Source of the DNA: Glomus cerebriforme
Lineage: Eukaryota > Glomeromycota > Glomeromycetes > Glomerales > Glomeraceae
DNA length: 64,000 bases
Reading direction: 5' to 3'
Assembly: GCA_003550305.1 (NCBI GenBank)
Contig: QKYT01000048.1
Span: forward strand, 274,547-338,546
Positions 15,350 to 27,550 of the stretch are shown one piece after another. Within the stretch, counting starts at the first letter, position 1. The number at the start of each line of letters is the position of its first letter. Both the position numbers and the translations under genes were made by a program. Below the pieces are notes generated by a model that ran no database searches, was not told the origin of the DNA, and saw only the letters and a list, made by a program, of their open reading frames with translations.

Positions 15350-16189
15350 GCTCGAAATTACAAAGTTGTTGATTTGGGACCTCCATGCAAATAATTAATT
15401 TTTTTTTATATGGTATTAAATAAACCATAAGAATCCCTATTACCTCTTTGTAATTTTTAAGCTCTATATCAATATATATAGTTCTTGTAAAAAAAAAATT
15501 TGGAGTAAATTTATAATATTATATGACCTTTTAAAATTTATATAATTTTTCGTGACTTGGCGGTCAAACAAATAAACGAATAAAAACATTTTTTGTTTTT
15601 GTTTGCCGCCAATAGTCACTATTAAAAGTCACAAAAAATTTTTTTTTCTATTTCTTATTTTCTTTTCTTTTTTAAAAAATCCTCACATCTCTCTCTCCAC
15701 TTGGTGTGAGAGGTGACCAGAGGAAGCAATTTTTTTTTCTTTTTTAAAAATTTTCTTATTTTTTCAATATTTTTTTTTTGTTCACAACAAAAAATGTTGT
15801 GATGAGCTTATTTTTTAGCTTTTTTGTATAAAAAAATTTTTTACTCCATTTTTTTTCTGAATTTTATGCCTCTTCTCATAAGACTCGTATGTAAAAAATT
15901 CGAGGCCATTATTAGGGTCTTTGCATAAGTTTATTTATATAAACCTATGGGAACCTAAGCAAATAAAATGATTTATAAAAAAAAAATTGTTTTTTGTGAT
16001 GTTTGATGTAAAAACTAAAAAGTGATTTTGTTGTGACTCGATAAAAATTTTAAACCGCGTCTCATTTTTGTAGTTTAAAAGTTAATAAATATAAAATTAT
16101 AATTTATTAAAAGGACTCTAGATTTATAATAAATCACAAATTATATAGATTACTGATCTAATTATTGAAACAAAAGGTACATATAAAAT
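15350..16189. other. Convergent 3' region between tubulin and SerRS
   Basis: No gene. Contains long T tracts, an inverted pair around 15,555-15,635 (cgtgactt...aagtcac) and likely 3' untranslated sequence of both genes. Confidence 0.4.
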
Positions 16190-18204
16190 TTATTTTTTCT
16201 TTGGTAAAGCTTTTACAAATGGCAAGAAATCCCTTCCATCTATGTATGGACGAAGTACTTCTGGTATAACAACACCCTAAGAAAAAAAAAACAATAAATT
16301 AATCACTAATCAAACAATTTGAAACATTAAATCTTTAAGTATTCTATACCTCAGGTGTTTGATAATTTTCAAGGATACAACATAAAGTTCTTTCGCTAGC
16401 ACATAAAGTAGCATTTAAACAGTGCACATATTTCTTTTCCCGATCACCCATTTTTTTTACACCGCATCTAATTTCTAATCTTCTGGATTGATAATCCGTA
16501 CAATTCGAACAACTAACTAATTCTTTATATTCTCCTTGATAAGGAAACCAAGCTTCTAAATCATATTTTTTTGCTGCAGCATTATTAAGTGCTCCGGATA
16601 CGATTGAGGCTACTTGATAAGGTAATCCAAGGGATTGATAAAATTCTTCTGAAATTTTAATCATTTCATCAAATTGTTCCCAAGATTTTCCTGGTTCTGT
16701 AATAACGAATTGCTCAACTTTTTCAAATTGATGTACTCTAAAAATTCCCCACGTTTCTTTGCCATGTGCTCCAGCTTCTTTACGGAAACATGTAGAATAT
16801 CCAGCATATCTTATAAAAAACATATCAAAAAATATATTTAGTGACAAAACTGTTGAATATAAAATGTATAATTCAATATTACTCACTTTAATGGCAATTG
16901 TTCCGATGGTCGCTCAAACCATTCATTAGCATGGAAAGCCGAAATAGGTTGTTCCGAAGTTGCGATCAAATATTTGTCATCTTTCTCTTCACTTTCTCCA
17001 ACAACCTACAGTAATAATAATTAATATAACAATAATGCAATTAGCAAATGATCTGACATTACCTTATATAACTCTTCATCAAATTGTTCTAATTGAGCAG
17101 TTTTTGCCATATATTCTCTTCTCATAAAAAATGGTGTCTGCAATTTTTTATAACCTCTCTTTCGCAAAAACGAAAGTCCATATTGTATAAGTGCCATATT
17201 AAGATCCACACCATCATTTGTCAAAAAATAACCTCGATGACCAGCAATATTTGTTCCTATTTAATTTGCGAAGAGTTAATGCGAAGAGTTAAGACGATAA
17301 ATCTACAATGTAGATAAATATATAACTGTAGATGCTGTACAATCGATCATAAAAAAATATACCTCTTTCAGGATCATATCCATCAATTCTATATAAAACT
17401 TCATGATGTGAAAGAATGCCTGTTTTTTTAACAGGTTTTCTACCAACATCTCCACCTTCCACATCCGCTGGTGGTTCCCATTTTCTAATAATTTCATTAT
17501 TTGCTTCATCTAACGAAGTAGGAACTGATTGATGAACAATGTTACCAATGTTAGCAGCTGTCACTCTAAGCGACTCTTCCTTCTCTTTTTCTAGAGCGGT
17601 AAGACGCTCCTTTTCAGAATTAAGAGATTCTTTTTCCGCAATCAATGATGATGCATCTTCCTTATTCTTTAATGAAAAGATTAGATACGCATTAATAAAT
17701 ATTTAGCTATAATACAAAAACGCAGTTCAATATATAATTTAAAGTCACCTTTTTCTTCAACCCAATTTCTTTTTGAATTACATTTTGTTTTTTAAGGATT
17801 TGATCCAATTCAAACCTTACTTTAATCCAAATCGAGTTCCAGATTAATATAGTAAATAAAAAAATGTTAGTTGAATTCTATCAAAAAAAAAAGGACCATT
17901 TTTTTTATTTGAAAATAAAATAAGGAATTATTTTCAAATGCGATAAAATTGATATGAATTAATTCACACCTAAGTATACAAAAACTACAGATATTCAATA
18001 TCTAATGACTAGAGTAAATTAACCACCACTTATCCGAAGCATTTATCACCAAATCATAAAAGAACAACCACCTTTCCTCCAATTATCATACATATCAATA
18101 ATTTGGTCGACTAATTCAACAGAAGCTCCCCTTCTTCGTTGAGATTCTCGAATAAGTTCAGGATTACCACCTTTATCAACTTGAAAAAGATTAAGATCTA
18201 ACAT
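16190..18204 (-). CDS. Seryl-tRNA synthetase, cytosolic
   Basis: Class II synthetase that charges tRNA-Ser in the cytosol. Seven exons join in frame: 18204-18072, 17819-17749, 17666-17363, 17256-17063, 17005-16887, 16809-16350 and 16276-16190, giving 455 residues. The start [19 protein letters not shown] is the conserved eukaryotic SerRS N-terminus. The N-terminal coiled-coil arm spans about residues 30-105 ([20 protein letters not shown]). Motif 2 is [20 protein letters not shown]. The motif 3 region is [20 protein letters not shown]. The C-terminus ends KALPKKK. The gene diverges from the macrodomain gene with 302 bp between starts. Identity is firm; exon borders rest on GT-AG signals and phase. 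Confidence 0.96.
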
Positions 18205-18506
18205 TTTCTTTCTCTTTATTATTAAAATTTGTAATTATTAACGGATTAAAAGAAAACTTGAATTCTTTCGTTAAATAATTAGATATTTTTATAGATTATG
18301 ATCGTGTAACATTGGCTGCGGTATCTGCGATTGTATTTAAAGATATTAAACTTGACTGTAAATGACTCGATTTTCGACGACGCAGTCGCAATGAGTTTAA
18401 ATGATTTATTTTTTAAGGAGAAAAAAAAACTGTTACTCGTTCCCACGAACTCACAAAAAACTAATTTCCGTTTTTTTTTTTAGCAAAATATTTAAAAATA
18501 TTAAAC
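18205..18506. promoter_or_regulatory. Shared divergent promoter region SerRS / macrodomain gene
   Basis: 302 bp between two opposite start codons, so it must hold both 5' regions. It includes a run of A (about 18,420) and T (about 18,472), and ctcgttcccacgaac at 18,436-18,450, a short inverted repeat. No specific factor site is assigned. Confidence 0.5.
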
Positions 18507-19004
18507 ATGCCTACTGATCCATCATCTCAAACTAACATAAATACTGGCCCCATCGATACTCACCAAAATAATAAATTCATATTTGAAGAAATTCAAGGTG
18601 ATTTATTTGTTGATGCACCAGAAAATTCGAGTTTAGCTCATTGTGTATCAGCAGATTTTAAAATGGGCAGAGGCATAGCTACAATATTTAGACAAAAATA
18701 CAACGGCGTAAAAGAATTATCTAATCAGCATAAAAAAACTGGTCAAGTTGCTACGCTTCAAAGAGATAATAGGTATATTTTTTACATTATTACAAAAGAA
18801 AAATATTATCATACGCCTACGAGAGAAAATTTTGAATTGTCGTTATCGGATTTAAGAAGAGTTTGTGAAGAATTAAATGTAAAACTTTTATGTTTACCTA
18901 GAATTGGTGCTGGATTGGATAAATTGCCTTTGGAATTCGTGATTGATACCATCAGAAAAGTCTTTGATGGGTGTGATATGAAAATGACTATGTTTTACTT
19001 GTAA
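18507..19004 (+). CDS. Macrodomain ADP-ribose hydrolase (TARG1/Poa1-like)
   Basis: Single-exon gene for a 165-residue macrodomain protein. Residues about 25-165 follow the OARD1/TARG1 pattern: GDLFVDAPENSSLAHCVSAD (first strand and ligand loop), FKMGRGIATIFRQKY, ITKEKYYHTPTRENFE and LPRIGAGLDKLP. In human TARG1 the catalytic lysine and aspartate lie in the segments matching ITKEK and GAGLD, and both residues are kept here. Expected activity is removal of ADP-ribose from glutamate/aspartate or dephosphorylation of ADP-ribose 1''-phosphate, as for yeast Poa1. Which of the two applies cannot be told from sequence. The first 20 residues are a polar, probably disordered extension. It diverges from SerRS. 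Confidence 0.9.
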   Translation: MPTDPSSQTNINTGPIDTHQNNKFIFEEIQGDLFVDAPENSSLAHCVSADFKMGRGIATIFRQKYNGVKELSNQHKKTGQVATLQRDNRYIFYIITKEKYYHTPTRENFELSLSDLRRVCEELNVKLLCLPRIGAGLDKLPLEFVIDTIRKVFDGCDMKMTMFYL

Positions 19005-19414
19005 TTATCTTCATAATTTTACCAGAATTAACTTATAATTTGGGCCTGAATTATGTCTCATCTGGCTATATATGGTATTTTCTATGCTAGCTTTGTCTTG
19101 CGATGTATGTAGTTCTTTATTTTACCATTCAAACTAAATCATTATTGATTGCAAATCTTTCATTAAATAATTTATATTTTAATTATTTTAATTGCATGTC
19201 ACAAAGTATTATGAGGAGGCTTAGCCAAGAAAAATTTTATTTTCGATTATCTCTGTCCAATTATTCCTTAATAACAGTCAATTATAAAATTGTTTTTTTG
19301 AAAAAAAGTGAGGCTTGAAAAAAAAAAAAATTGGGAAACACAGAAACAATAAATATTTAATATTGGTTTGAATTTGAATGCTAAAAAAAACACAGCTCTT
19401 ATGATAATGTAGTT
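19005..19414. other. Convergent spacer macrodomain / DCTN6
   Basis: No gene supported. An open frame at 19103-19318 has no recognisable domain and low-complexity composition. Probably 3' untranslated sequence. Confidence 0.4.
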
Positions 19415-20510
19415 CTAATGTGAAGCTGTTTGTTTTGTTTTTCTTGAATGAGTAGAATGAGGAACAACTTCCTGCGAATCGGATGCGACATGATTAAATT
19501 TAGGCAAAACTTCTCGAAGATAATCCAAATGGCGTGTATGCAAGCTGGATTGTTGCTATTAATAAATAAAATATAAGTATTATAAATTCAGGAACATTAA
19601 AAAAATAAAAAGAATTTTACATTAGCTGACGCTGTTTGAGTTCGTCTGTTGTGATGATCACCAAATATAACAGTATTATCCGGAATGATCTCATCCTTCT
19701 TGGTCGAACATACAGCTCCAATGACACAATTGTCACCAAGAGATGTATTGCCCAAGATTCTTGCTATTTAATATATCAAAAACGAAAGTTAATAACATTT
19801 CCAACAATTAAAAATAAAGAAATAAAAAATTACCTTTTGCTTCTATTATATTTCTGCTTCCAATTTTCGTTCCTTCAACATCTAAATAAAAAATTAATAC
19901 AATTGATTTGAATAATTTCCAATTCGTGAAAATCATGATGACTTACAGCATCCTACTTCAAATACATTATCGTCTCCAATAGTTAAAGTTGTTTGTAATC
20001 TAGAAATTTATTATTAAAAATTATTTAGTTCAAATTTATTACGAAAAAAAGGAAAATAAAATCTTATCTACTTGTTAATTATCGTCACATTTTCCTCAAT
20101 GATATTATTTTGGCCAAAGATAATTGGACCTCCTACAGCAAGAATCTTACATTGAGGATGTAAAATTGTACCTAGAATTTTATATCAGTAAGTTATAAAT
20201 TTATAAAAAAAAATGAAGGAAAAAACAATCGTATATTTACCCGGTCCTATTAATGAAAAAGAAGGAAATCGGATAAAAAATTAGTTAGTTACTTTACTTT
20301 CCTTAAGATTATCCCTTCTTTGAACGTGTTTCTTACCAATTTGTATATCACCTTTAACTTCAATGTCATTACAAACAACTGCACCTTTACCAATATTTAG
20401 GTTTTTTAAATGTTCTCCTCTACATAATGAAAATACAGTATGTGCGTTAGAAAATAATTTAACACTACACATAAATGCGACAATTTATTAATTAATATTT
20501 ACTTTGGCAT
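19415..20510 (-). CDS. DCTN6: Dynactin subunit 6 (p27), left-handed beta-helix
   Basis: Pointed-end subunit of the dynactin complex, which works with dynein on microtubules. Eight exons join in frame: 20510-20503 (8 nt), 20419-20337, 20246-20241 (6 nt), 20171-20072, 19999-19947, 19881-19834, 19763-19621 and 19555-19415, giving 193 residues, close to the usual 190. Hexapeptide-type repeats run from about residue 10 to 150: IGKGAVVCNDIEVKGDIQIG, HPQCKILAVGGPIIFGQNN, IEENVTIIN and IGSRNIIEAKARILGNTSLG. The 6-nt exon (gaccgg) is needed to give IGPGTILHP; without it the frame is lost. The first coding exon is only 8 nt. The gene diverges from glycine cleavage H with 170 bp between starts. Confidence 0.9.
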
Positions 20511-20680
20511 TTTGGTTATAGAAATTGAAACAAAAAATTTTTACGTCATTCATGTGAATGAATGTGTTAAATATGTCACGTGACTGATCAACTGTGATTA
20601 CATAATAGATAAGACTTACACGCGCACTTTTTTGATTTAAGATAATTTTTTTTTTCTATTTTTTTGAAAAATATTTTAAA
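20511..20680. promoter_or_regulatory. 170-bp divergent promoter with GTCACGTGAC palindrome
   Basis: Lies between the DCTN6 and GcvH starts. Contains the perfect palindrome gtcacgtgac at 20575-20584 (CACGTG core, a bHLH/Cbf1-type site) and cattcatgtgaatg at 20548-20561. Confidence 0.55.
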
Positions 20681-21445
20681 ATGTCATTTACAACGCTACG
20701 TGGTTTTTCTTCAAAAATAACATTATTAGGTGGTTTTGCTAATAAAAGAGTATATATTCGACCACCAATAATTATTAATACTACTAAGTTTGGAAGCTTG
20801 TCATTACTTTCGAGGCATTATAGCGGTATGTTATTTGTAAACCATTATTTTCATGGTTTATAGAACAATGAATTCATCGTGTTAAAATATACTTATAGCA
20901 AAGAAATACACTGAAGAACATGAATGGGTTGATGTTGATGAAAATGGGATTGGTACGGTTGGTATTACTGACTATGCTCAAACAGCTCTTGGAGACGTAG
21001 TTTACGTAGAATTACCTGAAGTGGGAAAGTTTTTTAATCAGTCTGGTAAATATTCTTCGAGAAATTCCTCTTTAAAGTAGGATATAATAGTATTAATTTA
21101 TTCTTTTTTTGTATGTTTGGTAGAAAATATTGGTGCAGTTGAAAGTGTTAAAGCTGCAAGTGATATTTATGCACCTGTTAGTGGTAAAATAATTGAATCT
21201 AATAATAAACTTACAGATAAACCTAGTTTAATAAACAAAAGTCCTGAAAGTGATGGTAAGTTTAACTTTTAAAAATTATATAAAAAGTTTGTTTTTAAAT
21301 AATAATAATATATATGCATATATATTTTATTTTTTTTCAAATTATAGGATGGCTATGTAAAATTGAATTGTCTAATCCTGATGAATTGGATAAATTATTA
21401 GATAAACAAGATTATGAGAAACATTGTAGTTCCGAATCCCATTAA
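20681..21445 (+). CDS. GCV3: Glycine cleavage system H protein, mitochondrial
   Basis: Lipoyl-carrying shuttle protein of the mitochondrial glycine cleavage complex; it moves the aminomethyl group between the P, T and L proteins. Four exons, 20681-20825, 20899-21045, 21124-21255 and 21348-21445, give 173 residues. The first 48 or so form a basic, Ser-rich presequence (LSLLSRHYS) for mitochondrial import. The mature part begins [17 protein letters not shown]. The lipoylated lysine is Lys107 in [33 protein letters not shown] closes the domain. Length and motif spacing match the family. It diverges from DCTN6 and converges on the Emi1-like gene, 153 bp away. Confidence 0.96.
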
Positions 21446-21598
21446 TTATGTAAAATATGCAAGTACAAAATATTGGTGTTGTTAAATTATTAAGATAGAT
21501 TTGGGGGAAAATTTTGCGGAGGTTTACTATTTAAAATTAAAATAAAGTAAATTAAAAAAAAAATTTCAATAAAAAATGATATCGATTTTATAATTCAC

Positions 21599-22072
21599 TT
21601 ACTCTCTAATTTCCCAAACATCTAAAGAACTTTTTTCTCTATTTCTTTGTTCTTTCTTGAGAGATTCTCTTTCTATTATCAATTCCTATACACAATAAAA
21701 AAAATTTAAACTTTGATCCTTCAAATTGCCTTAACGAAATATAGATACTTACTTTACGAATGTCTGTAGGTTTAGATTTAAGTTGTAAACAAAATTTAAA
21801 ATTTTCCCATTTGGATTTACAATCTTTACGTTCACCATATCTATAGTAATTTACTGCTTGTCCTCCAACAGCTAAATAAGCGGATAAGAAAAATTTGTTA
21901 TCAGTTAATGAAATTTGACAAGATTTTTTATATTAATTTAAAAATTCCAAAAAGGATATTTACTATAACATAATACATATTGGTCAAATGATTGTACTAA
22001 ACTACAATTATATTTTTTATCATCATCCTTGTTAGTGTATGTTGAATCTTTATTATCAATAGTGTCGGACAT
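21599..22072 (-). CDS. Emi1-like CHCH protein (DUF3128)
   Basis: Small protein of the early meiotic induction 1 / DUF3128 family. Three exons, 22072-21964, 21871-21753 and 21685-21599, give 104 residues. The core has the family cysteine pattern: YNCSLVQSFDQYVLCY, then AVNYYRYGERKDCKSKWENF and KFCLQLKSKP. The twin CX9C-type cysteines, probably forming disulfides, suggest the mitochondrial intermembrane space; yeast Emi1 is needed for sporulation. An acidic N-terminus (STYTNKDDDKK) precedes the core, and a charged helix with EKSSLDVWEIRE ends it. Function beyond the family is not known to me. Confidence 0.85.
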
Positions 22073-22735
22073 TTTTAACAACAAAAAAAAACAGAAAAAT
22101 CAAAGTTATATGGATGCTGTGTAACAGTATACAGAGAAACTATTCTGATCTTCTAGATGTCACATCAACAAAATTGATTTCGATCCGAATTGATCCGTTT
22201 CATGATTACGCTACCCTTTTTAGTTCTTACCCTTTTTTTTAATGTTATTTGAGGAAGCTTTCATAGAAAACTTTTCAAATGCTTCGATTAATTTAGGGTA
22301 GTCTTTAATATATGGTCACGGCTAAATGCAAATAAGGAGGGTAAAATAAGTTTTCTTATTAAAGTTGAATGATAAATTGGTATTATTTTGCCGTCGTCGG
22401 TCATAATTTGTGGATATCAGATATGGAGAAAGCGGATTTAAATGATCGATTAAACAACATATTTTTTCTTTGATTTTATCCTTAATTTATTATGTACTGA
22501 CTATCTTTACATCTCAAGTTCCACTGCCCTCCTTGATTCTGAACTTTTTTTTTGATTAAATGAGCTTTTGTTAAATGAATTTACATTTATTTGGTTTTTT
22601 CATTTGATACAATAGTTCAGATCAATTTTCTAAACTATGGATTTTTAGTTTTGAAAAGAAAACTATGTGTCAAGATGGATTCATATTTGTTATTAAATAT
22701 TATGGAAATGAATCTATGAGAATTCATTGGTTACA
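22073..22735. other. Spacer without recognised gene
   Basis: Promoter side of the Emi1-like gene and further non-coding sequence. No repeat or domain seen. Confidence 0.4.
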
Positions 22736-22739
22736 CTCT

Positions 22740-22985
22740 AGTAAATATATCTGAAAACAAATATTGTAAGGGAAGAACTTTTATAATCTTTGTGTCCGAT
22801 CAGTATATTTTTTGAATCTGCTGGAAATGAAAAAAAAGGACGTGGTAAAGTTCCATACCTACCTTTAAAGTTAGAGGGAAGCAGATCGTAGTGAAGAGAC
22901 ACGAAATGACTGTTTATCAAGACATAACTCTCTGCTAAGGTGTAAACCGATGTATAAGTGCCTGATGCAGTGGTGTTAGAAGATT
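22740..22985 (-). CDS. Possible exons of an unidentified protein
   Basis: On the minus strand an open reading GTYTSVYTLAESYVLINSHF (from about 22,960) runs on with VSLHYDLLPSNFK. A clear 52-bp intron follows (gtaggt...catttccag, about 22,861-22,810), and the frame continues as ADSKNILIGHKDYKSSSLTI to a stop at 22,738-22,740. Composition is mixed and codon-like, unlike the AT-rich noise around it. I recognise no family. No good start codon is visible, so this may be the 3' end of a longer gene or a relic. Confidence 0.3.
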
Positions 22986-23623
22986 AAGAGGAGTGATTGT
23001 TGTTATGAAAATAGAATAGGTATTAAAAAAATTATCTTAATGAAAATTAATTGAAAATTATTATACAGGTTGGAATCCAAAAGAGACATTTCTCAGGCCA
23101 AAGGGTAAATTATTCTGCTACATCATGGTAGTTATGATCCAAAGGTAGCGAAATTCCTAGTCAGGTAGAATATATAGGGATGATGATTTACGCATTTAAC
23201 GAGACATACTGTAGTATTATAAAATTTTTCTTTATAAGTTTAGCGCGTTGAGTAGTAAAAAAGAATCGTGAGTAAACTGATCTAGATCTTATATGTTACT
23301 ACATAAATTATCTCCCCACAAATTTGTGTCGAACGCCCACCAAAGACCTTACAATTAAAGAAATGTCTCGTAACCTCACACCATTATTTATTATCAGCTG
23401 ATTGGCGTTTTAATAAAATCAATTTTTAATATATATATATGTTATATATTATACATATTATATCTCGGAAAATCTGTGAATCAAAACGGTATCTAAATGC
23501 TGCGGAAAGTTTACTTAACCTATTATGATGATGATAAATGCAAGTTGGCGTGACAGCGCATTCCGACTTGAAAAATATGTTGTACGCAGAGAAAATTAAA
23601 AATTCATCAAATGAAGAAAATTA

Positions 23624-24253
23624 TTAATAATAATTTGAAAATTTAAGCATGTTAAAGAAAGATCGAGCACGTTCTCTATTTCCATCATCAGAGTGGATGA
23701 ATTTTTGAAGGGAGGATTGTTTTTGAACAACAATGAAAGCCTGAACGGACCCACATTGTGAAATACAAATAATTTGTTGGACAAAATATAAAAGATTTTC
23801 AAACAAATAAATAATTTGATTTCTCATTGTTTGAGAGTTCTGTCCAATTACAACAAGGCTGTCATCTTTAAACGCTTAGATATCAAGTTTGGTAAATTAA
23901 AAATTATTTTAAGGAAAATGTCAATCATGTTTCACTCATTACATAATAACTGCATATTTACTCATTTTCCGAAAGGAAAAACTCAATAACGTTCATTTTT
24001 GTGCATATTGTGCATAACAAAAGGAAAAAAAAAGATATTATTGAAAAAAAAAAATCCTGAAAGACGCGATGTGATAACAAAAGAGATCCCAAAATTGATG
24101 CGTGAGAATGTATAGTATGAGTATGAGGTTAAAATTAAGAGCTGGATGCAGAGCATCGATAACATTGCATGTAAAAAAAGCCTCGTTAGTTATAAAAGGA
24201 TAACACGTGGAGTTCAATATTTCCTCCGCAATTTTCCAATCAATGAAAGTTAC
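23624..24253 (-). CDS. Coding-like exons of an unidentified protein
   Basis: Two minus-strand stretches look coding. Exon A starts after cgcctcag at 24253 and reads VTFIDWKIAEEILNSTCYPF, then NVIDALHPALNFNLIL and THQFWDLFCYHIASF, open until 24,038. Exon B starts after atctaag at 23,874 and reads FKDDSLVVIGQNSQTMRNQI, then YLFENLLYFVQQIICISQCG, QAFIVVQKQSSLQKFIHSDD and RERARSFFNMLKFSNYY, with a stop at 23,624-23,626. Both are hydrophobic-helical and information-rich, but the intron that should join them is not obvious and I see no start. It could be part of one gene with the exons at 22,740-22,985, or a pseudogene. Family unknown. Confidence 0.4.
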
Positions 24254-24949
24254 CTGAGGCGATAGATTACTGCGTGAGAATTACCTCAATTAAATTTAAA
24301 AAAAAATAAATAAATGGAATTACCTTATCAATTTTTTAAAATAATAATGGGGCTTTACCATAAAAAGAAAGAACTATGAAAAAAATGTCTTGTGACAAAC
24401 CCTTCTGCTTATTTGTTTATTTTACAAGTTTCTATATAGAATTAGAGCGTGAAAAATCCTTCTCGTTTTCCAATATCTGGGAAATTTTTCATTTAATATT
24501 GAAAATGTATGTTCCATTCCAAATGTCGGGAAATTTTCTTTAGATTAAAAAAAAAATAATTGGTTAACTTTTTTATGCTTTATATCCCGGCTATTATATT
24601 TCTTATACCTTTATGAATCGGCCGCGATAAGATCATTATGCAAACCATAATCGGCATAAAGTAAATATTTATATAATAATATCGTAATTTTAAATAACTT
24701 AAAATCCCATTTTTTTATCGTGTAACCGCGTGAAACATTGCATTCTCTACTTATTGTTCCGAAATTACATTTATTATAAATAGTCTAATTTTTCAGTTTA
24801 CCTTTTTCAACTGGAATAGAAACTCGTGCGTTTCTTTAGGATATGCATATAAACTGACGAAACAAAAAAAAACCACCCGTTTCCATTCTATTCTTTCCTT
24901 CTTCAATAGAAGTTATAATTGTTACAGAGCTTGAAATAACGGAACTTCA
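24254..24949. other. Upstream region of the inositol kinase gene
   Basis: No gene recognised. Contains a duplicated phrase (ccaatatctgggaaatttttc at 24,470 and ccaaatgtcgggaaattttc at 24,518). Probably the promoter and 5' leader of the IP6 kinase. Confidence 0.4.
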
Positions 24950-27550
24950 ATGCTTACTCTCACAGAAACAGCACATTCGTCGTCTGTTTTCACCGAACAT
25001 CGCCTAATTAGCGGAACTGATTCTTTCGATGGGTCGCTCATGTCAGGTATGGCACCAATATCAAATATTACTCTTCAAAAAAATGACCAAACAAACATGG
25101 CGCGATCAGAGAACATAACAAGGTATTTAAATTTTATCAATTCTTATTGCAATTATGTCATGTATTATTATTATTATATTTGGATATCTCAGACTGAATA
25201 GCTGTCATTCATATACAGCTAACAAGCTACCGAATGAATTCAGATTCAGTATCTGCTATCCAAGTTTGTACCCGTTTTTCTACTGTTTAGTTGGTAAAAA
25301 CTTCTAATCATATAAATAAATATTATTATTAAATGTAGGTCAAATTTGTCAAATCATTCACAAAATCATAAACGTCGTTCAATTGGTTCATCCGTTTCTG
25401 ACATCAATGGGATTAAGCAAATACCAAGATCGAATTCATCTACACATAGTGGACGAAAGACTTCATTGACTTTAAATCTTTTCAAGCACGGTATATCGGA
25501 TCCTTCGTTTAATGTTGAAGATAATATTTTGTCTACATCACCAAAATCTTCAAATTCTTTACATTCGGAAACTTCGGCACAATCATTAACGGATTATTTT
25601 AATTCTGTACAAATATCCCCGCAGAATCCTTACAAATTATCAAAGAATGTGAAAATCGAAATGATAAACCATTATGATAATGTTTCCGATTCGGAAAAAG
25701 ATTTTTCAGAAGATGATGATGATGATGTTACAGATGATGAAGAAATAAACAGTTTTTTTAATGATCCCTCATCTCCACCTTCAGTTATATTGACACCATT
25801 TGATAACCAAGTTGGAGGTCACACATCATTTTTCAGATTTTCGAAAAGGGCAGTATGTAAACCCTTAGTACACAGGGAACATCAATTTTATGAAATTTTA
25901 GAGACATTACATCCTGATCTTTTACCCTTTGTACCTCAATATTTGGGAGTTCTTAATGTTACCCATCGAGGTGAATTAGGGTCAATGCCTGAAGTAGTAT
26001 TTGAACAGAATAAACATTTACTACCAGAATGGATGCTTAATAAAGTGAATTCACTTGTTGGTGACGATCATAGTTCTGATAAGGAAAACTATGATAAGGG
26101 TTGTTCTGATGATACAAGTTCTCAAGGATTGTGTTCATTAATTACAAAGGTTAACAAACAATTAAAGGAGGAAGTACTTTGTGAAGTGTTTTCACCAAAA
26201 GCTCTACGAGCACGTATGCGTCAAGCATCGGGGAAAGAATCATATTTAACAAGGAGGCATTCAATGGTAAACATATCTAATCTAGAAAAATCAGAGGTTA
26301 GTAGTGGAATGTCGAGAAGTCTGACAGAAATTAGTCATATTAGTGCAAAAAAATCTCGCACCACCTCATGTGATAGTCCAGTATATGATGATCAAAGTGA
26401 TGGTGTTTCATCAAATATATCTTTAGAAAATTTTGAAGCGGATAGAGAATCGACTTCAACAAGGAAAGACGATCGTTCTACTTCTTTTCAGCACTTAAGA
26501 GCTCAATCCACCACAAATATAACACCTCAGACCCTTATAGAGTCTCCAGCAACTTTCAAAGTAGAAGAATCTGAATGTACGTCATCATCACGAGACTCTG
26601 CTTCAAATCTTCCCTGTCGGCCCTCTAAGAGACGTCTTTTAGAAAATTTACACGAAGAATCAGACATACACACTCAGACATTGACACCATCATCAGAAAA
26701 GGCAAACAATCCCTGGTCATTGCATTGTTATACTACACGACTTTCCAAATCTCAAAATGATTTGGATAAAGTACAACAGTTCGTTTTACTTGAAGATCTC
26801 ACTGCAGGATTGAAATACCCTTGTGTTTTAGACCTTAAGATGGGTACTCGCCAATACGGAATTGATGCTTCACCAGAAAAGCGCGAGAGTCAAATAAAGA
26901 AATGCGCAGAGACCACTAGTAAAACCTTAGGAGTAAGGATTTGTGGCATGCAAGTAAGTTAATCTTATACACAAGAAAAAAAAATAAAATAAATTGAATA
27001 CCTTTGATGTTTAATTATATAAAAAAAAACAATTGATTAGGTTTACAAGACTACCACGCATAAGTTTAAATTCCAGAGTAAATACTATGGTCGATCTTTG
27101 AATCAGGATACTTTCAAAAGTGCATTAAAGGATTTTCTCCATAATGGAGATAAGTTGTTGGTTCATCAAATTCCTATCATTCTCCGCAAACTCCGAAGGC
27201 TGGCCAAAATTATAAAAGGTCTTGATAACTACCGATTTTATGCAAGTAGTTTATTGTTGATATATGACGGTGATGAGAACAATCCATGTGACATAAACAT
27301 TAAGATAATTGATTTTGCTCACTGTACAACGGGCAAAGATTATCTTCCTAGTGAATGTAAATATCCACCGAGTAAAGGTTTTGATAAAGGATATTTACTA
27401 GGGTTAAAAAATTTATGTAGATCATTTGAGGCTATTTATAAGGATTGTTGTGGCATAATACCTGAAAATATTGGTGAAGAAGAAAATGGTGTATTTTCAG
27501 ATATTCGGTTTGACAACACATTGGAGTCGTCCGAAAGAACGCTTCAATAA
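24950..27550 (+). CDS. KCS1: Inositol hexakisphosphate kinase (Kcs1-like)
   Basis: Makes inositol pyrophosphates (5-IP7) from IP6 with ATP. Three exons, 24950-25122, 25339-26953 and 27041-27550, give 765 residues. Residues 1 to about 160 and 280-500 are Ser/Asp/Glu-rich and probably disordered (SEDDDDDVTDDEE). HTSFFRFSKRAVCKPLV, LHPDLLPFVPQYLGVL and the catalytic inositol-phosphate-binding motif PCVLDLKMGTRQYG (from residue 552) identify the IPK family. The last exon gives SSLLLIYDGDE and the metal-binding IIDFAHC (about 685-691). FHKFKFQSKYYGRSL-like sequence after the second intron is typical for Kcs1. Start chosen as the first ATG with a spliced open frame; an earlier start is not visible. 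Confidence 0.93.

Noticed and set aside
19103..19318. 71-codon open frame after the macrodomain gene
   Set aside because: Low-complexity I/L/N/Y composition, no domain, lies in a 3' region.
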